A stretch of 64,000 nt of DNA from the NCBI GenBank assembly GCA_963969595.1, contig OZ018415.1, positions 8,060,001 to 8,124,000 on the forward strand, written 5' to 3'. The translations under genes and the position numbers were made by a program. The notes under the pieces are model-generated. The model was given only the letters and a program-made list of their open reading frames with translations. It did not search any database and had not been told where the DNA came from. Below, one piece after another: positions 55,758 to 64,000 of this stretch (its first letter is position 1; each line of letters starts with the position of its first letter). This DNA is from Neckera pumila (Eukaryota > Streptophyta > Bryopsida > Hypnales > Neckeraceae).

Positions 55758-58672
55758 GAAATACTCGGGGAGGTCACTCTACGTATATTTTGTGCACCAC
55801 GTGCGGCAACAGGGGATTTTGTAGGGGGCTATTTACCTCCTAGGTGGAAATAAAAAGGGTCCCTATAATTACATAATTTGGAAAAATGGCCTATATTATA
55901 GTCTATATCATTATTTATAATTTTTATGCCAATGCAAATTTTGTTAGGGTATATTATTTATAAAGAAAAAAAGCAAATTCAAAAGCAAAGTAAAAGCAAA
56001 ATTATAAGGATAAAAACTACACCTAAAAGAAGTATGTGTTGTGGGTTTAGGGACAATGCATAGTCATGATAGAACTTTTTCCTACTTTCTTCAATCAGAA
56101 TGCTGAACCATTAACCTCTAAGAGCCCATTGTTCCTTTGGGGGACAAAAGGGATTTCGGACAGGTACCTATTGGCTGAATTTTGTCGTGATTTTCCAAAT
56201 TTTTTCTTAAAGATAAAAAAATTGCTAAGCTTTTTGGAAATATAATTTTTTTTTTCAATTGGTGCCCGGAAAGAAAAGTTATGCCCAAATAAGCTCAAAG
56301 CAGGGGGGCAACAAAAAAAATTTGTCAATTTATTTATTTATTTTTAAATTATACTTATTATAGATTATATTTTTGTCTATCTGAAAAGCTTTGATTCATT
56401 TCATTTGGATTTTTAATGAGAAAATTATGGACAATCTTGTTTTTTGGGCACTTAGAGCATCTTTCTGAAAAAAATAACTGGTAGGATTCATTTCTAAATG
56501 CAATTTTGAGAATTTTCAATAAAAAAAGTTCCACAAGGTTTAGTTTTCTTTCTAGAATAATCTCACCATTGGAATGAGTGATTTTTAGTTCCATATAAAA
56601 GATATTAATATTTTAGATATTCCTTCTATCTTGTACCTACTTCTACGTAACAAATTTTTTAATAATGAAAATTAATTTTTTGGATATTTTTTTCCCCTAG
56701 ATTCTCAACTCAACTTTTTACTATAAAGCTCAAAGCTCAAAGCTCTATAGTGCAAAAAATTTAAGTTAAAAATGTTCAAAGTCATAAAATCTAGTCCCAT
56801 AATGTGCTAAAAAACTTGTTTTTTTCCACTTTAATCCCTAAAGGTCAGAGACTATGTTTTCACCAAAAACACTCCAAAACTGCCATTTCTAGTTCAAGTA
56901 TCAAATTTTAGGACAAAAACATTTTTGGACACATGTAACCATAGGATCTTGTAGTAAACTTGTTTGAGAATATATAGAAAAAATTTCAGAATTTTCCACC
57001 TTGTAGATTGCAAGATATTAGCATTTGAATTGACAAAAACCCTTTTTTTGGCCTTGCGAAAAAACGGGCAGCTACACTTCACAAGGTCACATTTAAATGA
57101 AAAAATGTTTAAAATAGTGGTACTCCTTGGATTCATTCTTCAAAGCAAGTTGGCTACATGCTTGAAAAATTTCAGATCATTTGGAGTTGTACAACGTATG
57201 GTAAAAAAATAGGTTGTAAAAAGAAGTACAGAATGATTCAAAACACAAAATTGTTAAGAATTTAATTATAGAATTGAAAAATGTCAATCCCAATGGTTGT
57301 AATATTTCAATAAACAATATACATCCTATGTTTTTATCTTTTTTGAAAAATATTAAAAATTGTGTTAAATAAAGGACTTCAAAATTTATTTTCAAGTAGG
57401 GAATCCATAACTGCCCGCAAACTAGAACACCTCATAATTTTCATCTCATAAATCAAAATGGAGTAATTCAAAGCTTACCACATATATATAAATCTAAAGA
57501 ACCAGTTTCAAATTTTTGTTTTTTTAAAAAGTGATTTTTCAGAATTTTTTTGAGCTGCCCGCCGACCATTGAAAATGACATATTATCCCGTAACTTTTTA
57601 ACCATGTAGTCAAAAGTTTTGAAAATTGTTGGGCCTTAAAGCTACTCCTTGGGCACACATTGTGTGAAATTTTCAAAGAAAAAAAATAAAAATTCCATTT
57701 GTAGTGAGCTACCCAAAATCGCATTGTTGCCAAAAAATGCCGTTTGGTCCTTTAGGGGTTAAATGCAAATATCTTGCAATCTATGCAGTCAAAAATTCTG
57801 AAACTTTTTCCACACATTTATACTAGTTAGGTGTAAGATCCTAAAGCTAGATGTGCAAAAAAAACATTTTTCAATTTTTTTGCTCTTTGTGATAAAAATG
57901 ACAGATTTGGGTGTTTTTTGGTAGAAAAAGGCCTTGGGCCTTTAGGGGTTAATGGGTCCCAAAACACATACACTTCCAAATATACACGGCCAACACAAAA
58001 ATGTGTAAATAGCTTCATTGTTGAATTCCATAACAAATCATCAATAGAAATGGATTTCTTTAAAATATAGAAATGCAATCACGATAGTATCTTACCTAAT
58101 CAAAGGACTTGATGGTGTTTCAACTTCCGTGAACTTGAACCGTGTCTCCAAAAAGATTCCCTCACCCTAGATCAAAATCATCTCACATCCAAACCTAAAC
58201 GAAATGAAAGCAGACATAACTGCATAAGTGCATACTGAAACTTCAAAAGCGTGAAAATCTAAGCCTCCAACAACGTCAACAACATGCGATAATGAAGCAA
58301 ACAACAATACAACAAATAGCCAAAGTGGTAGACCTTCAGCCTTCACTTGTCGTTCAACTGAAGTGAAGGTTCATCGACATAAACCTCTAAAGATGGAGTA
58401 TTTCTCATCTCATCCCTTTAGTACAAAGCGGATCCTAATAATGACAATACAGGGAATTCAATTATGTAGCCCCATAATTACTTGTACAAATTTTGAATGG
58501 CCCATATTTTTAGTTTACCTAAATTATTTATAATGGATCTCCTCCTTTCTATGCTCCCAAATTTATTTGTAAGTATTTTATAAATTTTATTTCAAAAAAA
58601 TAAATTGCTCCCTATATTATGCCGCACATGGTTTTTAAAATGCGCTAAGTGACCTCTCCGGGAGGAAATACT
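55758..58672. mobile_element. Possible 2.9-kb element with long degenerate TIRs
   Basis: The left segment CGGGGAGGTCACTCTACG, then ACCACGTGCGGCA at 55,797-55,809, is mirrored on the right by TGCCGCACATGGTTTTTAAA, then CTAAGTGACCTCTCCGGG (58,620-58,663). Similarity extends over about 90 bp with gaps. The inverted copy of the 1-kb repeat lies inside. No transposase is visible and ends are approximate. Confidence 0.4.
56815..57790 (-). repeat. ~1-kb dispersed repeat, copy B (inverted)
   Basis: Reverse-oriented counterpart of 4400-5350, about 51.5 kb away. The shared blocks appear in mirrored order, ending with 'tttaggggttaaatg'. It lies inside the possible 2.9-kb element; copy A shows no such borders. 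Confidence 0.85.
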
Positions 58673-59025
58673 AAGTGGTAAAGTAGTTTTTCTATAATCA
58701 AAATAAGAATACTCTAGACATTGGCTATGGGTTCAAAACACTTTGACTCCCAAAATTCATAATAATTTCAATTTCAACAAAAAAATTATGAAAAATTGGC
58801 ACACCCTATATTTCTTATTGTCCTACATGGGAAAATTTTCCATTGTCCCATATTCCTCATCATCTGAAATCCCTAATTTGATCAAGTATAGATACCTCCA
58901 CCTTACATTAGGACGGATCATGATAATGTGTGTGGTTTATATTGTTAAGATGGGACCAACAATCAATACTTCCTGATTACTTTATTGGTTGAGAGAATAT
59001 TGGATTAGGAAGGTTCTATTGATTA

Positions 59026-59327
59026 GGGCCTCCTTACATGCTCGCCTAATGGGCAAAAAACCACCCAAGCCAAACAACAGGACAAAATTTGCTTCACCGA
59101 TTGTCTTGCCGGGGTGGGCAAGCAAAAAAGGAGGAGTTCTTATTTCAACCAAATCGGTGAACAACCTCATTGGTGGAGGCTAGTCAATCATGAGAGAATT
59201 TAACATGTATATCATTTTTATTGTATCCTTCTCCACCCACCAGATCCATATGAAAGTGTAAGTGCTATTTTCACCTGTAACACTCTATGTGAAGTTTCTC
59301 CACCCACTAATGCATGTAAAGAGGCCC
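59026..59327. mobile_element. MITE with GGGCCTCYTTACATGC termini
   Basis: GGGCCTCCTTACATGC at the left and the inverted GCATGTAAAGAGGCCC at the right agree at 15 of 16 positions. TTA precedes and TAA follows, so a TWA target is likely though not an exact duplication. It shares an inverted internal motif, ACCGATTGTCTTGCCGG, with the neighbouring MITE. Confidence 0.75.
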
Positions 59328-59334
59328 TAAGTTA

Positions 59335-59614
59335 GAGCCACCTTCTATGTGAGTCGGACCGGCAAACTTGACAGGGAGAACTACAGGGTCAACTTACGCA
59401 ATTGTCCTTCAATGCGAACCTGGTGGGTGGGAAGAAAGCGAGTAAAAATAGCACATGTATTGATTCCTCCAAGGTCCACCAATGGGGTTGCCTACTGATG
59501 ATCGGTGAAACACGAATTCCTTCTTTTCCGCTCACCGATGCCGGCAAGACAATCGGGGATCTTCTTGTCTTATAGTGCTTCTTTTGCCGGCCCGACTCAC
59601 ATGGAAGGTGGCTC
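59335..59614. mobile_element. Tourist-like MITE just upstream of a gene
   Basis: GAGCCACCTTCTATGTGAGT and the inverted ACTCACATGGAAGGTGGCTC bound the element, with CGG.CCGGCAAA continuing inward on both sides (TIR about 30 bp). TTA flanks both ends (59,332-59,334 and 59,615-59,617). It ends 272 bp before the start codon at 59,887, so it may contribute to that gene's promoter. Confidence 0.85.
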
Positions 59615-59886
59615 TTATGAGGCACAAGGGGAATTGCCATCTGTAGGCCATGTAAGCCCATCATCTGACTTGGCGATCGATAGCCACGTTGGATTCGTAG
59701 ATCCTGGAGCGGATGTTTGTGACAATCGTCTGAGAGCTCCATCCCATTTGCCTTACAAGGACGACGTCAGTGTCGATCGCGTTTGCTCATTTTCACAATT
59801 CCGAAGAGAATTCACAAGCAGTTCGTCCCCCTGTTTCTTTGATTTTTTAGGGGTTTTACCTTGCGATTTGCAGGTTTCCTTTGGCT

Positions 59887-60459
59887 ATGGCGATTTCAGA
59901 GAGCCCACAGTCAGAAGCTATGGGGTCTCCTTCCCCAGCTCTTGACTCTCTCCACCACCACTCCGCTCTTCGTCTTCCCCCTTCGACGACGACCCTGTCC
60001 TCCTCGTTCAAATTCTTGCAACAACATGATTCCGCAGCTCTGTTGATACCCATTCTGAGCTCGTGCTATTTGAAACCACGTCCCTCGGGTTGTGGTGGAG
60101 TGCGCGCCTCGGTCTCTCCGCCGATGATGCGAATGCGCGCTTTGTTTTCTACGGGGCCGTCGTCGTCGTCATCGTCGTCATCGTCATCACCATCACCATC
60201 ACCGGAGGTTCAGAATTTCAAGTTGCCACCTCCTGTGAACCCTCCGGATCCCGAGAATCCAGACCGGGCGACGCTGAGAGCGCAATGGGACAACGCCGTG
60301 AGATTGTATGGGCGCATGTACTCGCATGCATGGGGGACGGCGATCTTGGCGGGGGTTTCGTTGTTTGGAATTGGGTGGTGGATCAAGGGGGAGAATCCGT
60401 TGAAGGCCTTGAGTCCCACGGGAGAGCTTAATAATAAGAAGGAAGAAACGGCCGATTAG
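59887..60459 (+). CDS. Small organelle-targeted single-pass membrane protein, 190 aa
   Basis: I start at ATG 59,887 (GGCTATGGCG); a longer frame would need a TTG. Residues 1-88 are rich in Ser, Pro and Arg with few acids. They end in MMRMRALFST, which resembles a mitochondrial presequence cleavage region. Residues 92-107 are a Ser/Pro run coded by a TCG/TCA microsatellite. The conserved-looking core is residues 115-172: a proline-rich NPPDPENPDRATL, then WDNAVRLYGRMYSHAWG, then one membrane segment (about 148-166, TAILAGVSLFGIGWW) and KGENPL. The tail is charged. The pattern recalls small uncharacterised plant membrane proteins, but I cannot name it. GC-rich coding DNA stands out against its flanks. 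A single exon is assumed. Confidence 0.75.
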   Translation: MAISESPQSEAMGSPSPALDSLHHHSALRLPPSTTTLSSSFKFLQQHDSAALLIPILSSCYLKPRPSGCGGVRASVSPPMMRMRALFSTGPSSSSSSSSSSPSPSPEVQNFKLPPPVNPPDPENPDRATLRAQWDNAVRLYGRMYSHAWGTAILAGVSLFGIGWWIKGENPLKALSPTGELNNKKEETAD

Positions 60460-62045
60460 ACTAGCAGGTGCTCTGCTTGGAGAAATTTAGGTTAGCAGCG
60501 CATTCTTGCTCGTGCTGTGGAGTAGCGAAACCCTAATCTATTGTGATAATTTCTTGGTTCCTGTTGCTGCGAGGATGCTGTGGAATCGAAGCTGGAAAGA
60601 AGCGTCATCCGTTTCGGTGAGCTGTTGTTGCAGAGTTTCATTAGGTTTTCGGGGTGATCTTGTCCGAAGATTGATTAGGTTTTAATACTGTAGAAAGTTA
60701 ACTGGTGTAGTACAGTGCACAGAGCGTTGTCAGTGAAGGCAAGGAGGAGAATAGTTGTAAATTTTATGGATGGATTCTGCACTAGAAAGTACAGTACAGT
60801 TGAAATGTTTGTTCTTAATGCAGAATCTCAAGTTCTTTTTTCTGATGAACACTCTATTTGTGCTTCTAAATCAATGTCAGGAACCTTCCTTCGAATCATG
60901 AAGGTCTTCTTTTTCACTTGAAATTTGCGTGAAATCATGCATGCCATCTGACGTTCGTGCATTTTTCATGAAGTTAATCAGATTTAGAGGATTTCAGTTC
61001 TCCACGGTTACCGTGATTCTCATGAGTTACTTCATATGGCAGTTCATTCCTAACTACCCCATTTGAACTAACTAAAGAAAACAATGAATGTTCCTCGGAA
61101 ATAATCGTCTGTTGTGAGTTTTTTGGGCAGCGATTTCAGTGAAATGCCTCTGTTCCGGTTACTCACGCGGCGTTTCGGTGGGGAGTTCAAATAGGTTGTG
61201 AGGTCCATTCAACCAGTTCCCTTAGAGAACATCATGTGAAACCCGGTATTTTAAATTGACAGCCGACTGCAGAACGAGGATGGACGGTTTAATGAGGCAA
61301 CCGCCGGTCCATCCGCCCTTTGCTCCTTTTCACGGTCAACTCTCTGCTTAGTATGCTGCTTCTGAACCCACCCTCCTTGGTAGTTTTCTTGCGAATCCTC
61401 TCTGCAATTTTTGATAGTTTATTAGGAGTTGCATGTATATCCAAAATCTCGCATAGATTTTACAACTTTTTGTTCCAAAGGGATTTGATTCTGTGTGGGG
61501 TAGGCGATTTGGCAGTATTGGCTTGAAATTATCGCATGCAGTCTAAATCTTAGTCAGCTCACTCTGAACGTTTAGCACTTTGTATTCCAAATGTGGCGTG
61601 TTGGTGACTTGCAGTGACTCTATTCCTGCGCTGGATTTGAACTGAACTCTTCATCTGTAACTGCTCAGATTACGCAAAAAATATACGAATTCCACGCTTC
61701 TATGGTTTTGGTATGATGCTCGGTTGCAAAGATTGCTGCCAAGGATTTGTTAACGTATGATCCGCAATTGACTGTCTCTGGTGTAGAGATTCTGATATAT
61801 CTGCGCTATTTGTGAACTTTTGAACGAACCACAACGTGCATAGGTTTGCATATGATGAGAAACATGGATCTTAATGTTTGGCCTGCGTGGGAGTCAGAAA
61901 TGACCAGAAATTAGTAGGTTTCAGAGTAGTTTAGAAAGCAAAATGTGCAAGCATTGAGTGCTTCCGATGTTGGAGTGGGAAGAGTAAGAAGTGGGGGCAA
62001 GAGTGTTGGGATTTTTTTATAATTTATCTTCTCTCAAGTCTATAA
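60460..62045. other. 3' region of the small gene and spacer
   Basis: Likely contains the 3'UTR of the 59,887 gene and possibly the 5' part of the next gene. GC is intermediate. No exon can be defined with confidence. Confidence 0.35.
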
Positions 62046-62067
62046 TTGGAGACAGGAGATGACTTCA

Positions 62068-62275
62068 CTATTGGCAGCATGAAGATGAATCTCCACCATT
62101 GGCAACACAAACATGAGTTTTCACAGCATAAAAATGATTGGCAGCATGAAGATGACTCTCCGATTGTGAAGATGAGTTTCCAAAGCATGAAGATGAGTCT
62201 CCGAAGTGTGAATATGAGTTTCCAAAGCATGAAGATGAACTTGAAAGAATGTGAATGCGAACTTGCCCAACGATG
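62068..62275 (+). repeat. Degenerate tandem repeat of 'gcatgaagatgagtctcc'-type units
   Basis: Units of about 18-36 bp built from 'AGCATGAAGATGAGTYTCC' recur about eight times, with inserted 'attggcagcacaaa'-like blocks. Open on the plus strand but of repeat composition, so not called as a gene. Confidence 0.85.
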
Positions 62276-62461
62276 AGAACCTCCAAGTGGCTGCTCTGAA
62301 CCCACTATTGAGATGAATCTTCCTGCCTGTTTGGTTTCCTGAGGTTAAGAGGACAGGGACAGTGAGTTTGAGCTGGAATGAAAATGCGGCGTGCCAGACA
62401 GAGGAAGAAACTGATGGCAAGCAGCCAGGTAGAAGTCTGGGCTGCTGGGGTCTCTTCAGGT

Positions 62462-63685
62462 CCGAGCTATGAAGCCTTCACCATTCCCACACCAAGAGGG
62501 TTGTCCACCATCGGAACCCCTGTGGACACCAGCCTCACGGGTCGAAAGAGGCCTGCCAGCGACGCAGAGCAATCGCACGACTCAGCTTCGTTTGGAACTC
62601 TTCTGCAGCATGTCGTCGTGGAGCGGGGCGACATTAAGGATGCTGCTTTTGTCTGCCACCAGCATCCCCAGGTACTTGACATTTCCACCTCTCAGGCTTG
62701 AGAGACCAATTTGATTCCCTGCTTTGCCGTTGCACGTGGCACTCATTTCATTTTTATTGTTTTTATGGTTTGGCTTCTTTAAGGTAGAAATGCCTAACAT
62801 GACCACAATGAGTGATCTGACTTCATAGTGGTACTTGGGGTAGTCACGATTTTTTGTTTGTTTGAACAAAGGTAGATGAAAATGAGAAGGGATGACTGGA
62901 ACCGTGTTTTTAAGTGATTTGCTATGAAGTTTTGAAGCTCGTATAGCCTATAAGTGTCACTGGGTCACCTCCAAAAGGAACGAAAGTGCATCCGTATGAA
63001 TTGCCACTAATTTTACTTTACCGTTTGTCTTCATAAAGGTAGGAATGCAAGTCTCCACAATGAGTAATCCTGACTTCGTAGTGGTACCTTGGAGAAGCCA
63101 TGAGTTGTTATAACAAAGGCAAATTAAAATGAGAAGGAATGAAATGTTTGTCAAGTGAAGTATGGATTTGTTCTGAACTTTTGAAGTGTGCTGCTCTAAT
63201 GGCCCATTAGTGTCAACAGGTCACCTCCAAAATGAGCGAAAAATGCATTAATCATGGTCATCTCACTCATTGATTTTGGACGCAATATTTAATTATAATC
63301 ATTATAACGAGATTGAACGGCTATGGTTGGTAAATGCAACGTATCCTAAACTGGACTACCACCTATATTCAAAATTGAGTGTTGCTGAGGATTTCAACTA
63401 TATCGAACACTATTTTGTTCTCTGTTTGGTATTTCTACATGGCATGAAGTGTCGTGCTTATGTTGTGGTCAGGTCGGAGGCGTGGGCTCTGCCAGACCTT
63501 CACAGCAACCGTCTAGTGCTGGAGTGAAACAAATTGTGCTCAAATTGTCTGGTCTAAGACAATGCCCTGCCACTTCAGGGGAGCCTTCTGTCAAATATGG
63601 TGGTATGAGCTTTCTTTCCTCCTTGAAACGAGATCGATTGCGACTGCCAATCTCAAATTCGCAGGAGGTGATAGACGAGAGTTAA
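62462..63685 (+). CDS. Last two exons of a spliced gene, unknown protein
   Basis: Exon A (about 62,462-62,671) follows a TCTCTTCAG acceptor and reads 'GPSYEAFTIPTPRGLSTIGT', 'GRKRPASDAEQS', 'LLQHVVVERGDIKDAAFVCH', ending CCCCAG|GTACTT. Exon B (63,473-63,685) follows TTGTGGTCAG and reads 'VGGVGSARPSQQPSS', 'GVKQIVLKLSGLRQCP', 'SVKYGGMSFLSSLKRDRLRL', ending 'SQEVIDES' and a stop. Both junctions are in phase 0, so the frames join. Exon A could begin earlier, at 62,378. GRKRP is a possible nuclear localisation signal. Function unknown; upstream exons not identified. Confidence 0.55.
62783..63255 (+). repeat. Two ~210-bp tandem repeats in the intron
   Basis: 62,783-62,995 and 63,037-63,255 share 'ccacaatgagt', 'tgacttc.tagtggtac', 'aaaatgagaagg', 'ttttgaag' and 'gggtcacctccaaaa'-like blocks in the same order. 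The second copy also resembles positions about 130-230 at the other end of the window. Confidence 0.8.
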
Positions 63686-64000
63686 TCTTTAAGTGTTCAA
63701 GCTAGATGTCCGGTGTGGAAGCTAATAGTCAACTGTAGTAACTTCTATAACTTAATGGCTTTCTTCAGAACTTTAGGACCTGATTTCTCCTTTCTAAGGT
63801 TCCCATTTACTACCTTAAAGCTTTCAAATGATTTATTTAATGCTTTCTAAATGTTTTTATTCAACTTTTATTAGTAGATATGGAAGTAAAGACTTTGAGG
63901 CATTTGGGCACTTGGGGGTTAAAATGGTGAAAAAAGTCCTACTCTGTCTTGCAATTGATTGGAGATGATATTGATGTGTGGTGACTGGCAGAACCTATTA
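63686..64000. other. 3'UTR/intergenic, nothing recognised
   Basis: Follows the stop of the last exon; AT-rich; no clear polyadenylation signal chosen. Confidence 0.35.

Noticed and set aside
59505..59945. 146-aa plus-strand ORF
   Set aside because: Most of it lies in a MITE and the 5' flank of the real gene, in another frame.
60063..60431. 122-aa ORF overlapping the small membrane protein
   Set aside because: Frame-shifted shadow with low-complexity Val/Ile runs from the TCG/TCA microsatellite.
1..64000. tRNA or rRNA genes
   Set aside because: No cloverleaf, B-box or rRNA motif could be supported by eye; a tRNAscan run would decide.

Overview
The window looks like nuclear DNA of a land plant: AT-rich, gene-poor, with spliced genes and many transposable elements, including a plant-type CACTA element, TA- and TWA-flanked MITEs and an NB-ARC/LRR immune receptor. 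The receptor's RPW8-like N-terminus and its very regular LRR array would suit a seedless plant (bryophyte, lycophyte or fern). That last step is inference; the sequence alone does not settle the clade.

Layout. Positions 1-8,550 hold no recognisable protein gene. They carry several MITEs, one copy of a ~1-kb dispersed repeat, and a pair of adjacent hairpins that share a 3'-arm motif (possible miRNA precursors). Positions 8,553-38,213 appear to be one CACTA (En/Spm-type) transposon of about 29.7 kb, with matching terminal inverted repeats and an ATG/ATG target duplication. It carries the C-terminal half of a TNP2-type transposase on the minus strand, which is a pseudogene with at least four lesions. 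Nested inside is a pogo/Tc1-like DDE transposon (16,796-22,940, TA duplication). That element's transposase is itself split by a 3.3-kb TG...CA element (18,416-21,742, CCAAA duplication) encoding a 455-aa coiled-coil protein on the opposite strand. A TA-flanked MITE and one end of a second CACTA-like element also lie inside.

Right of the CACTA element is the one clear large host gene, a 1001-aa RPW8-like/NB-ARC/LRR receptor on the minus strand (39,107-42,112). Its LRRs are built from recently amplified 144-bp units. Then come a TIR element, a tandem segmental duplication (45.3-49.8 kb), a foldback of about 670 bp with ~315-bp arms and outward-pointing TATA-like motifs, more MITEs, and the second copy of the 1-kb repeat in inverted orientation.

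The right end is more gene-like. A small GC-rich gene (59,887-60,459) encodes a probable organelle-targeted single-pass membrane protein. A spliced gene of unknown function ends at 63,685. Two adjacent MITEs sit just upstream of the small gene. The nesting order implies at least three successive transposition events. Most premature stops fit CGA-to-TGA changes, as expected for methylated, silenced elements.
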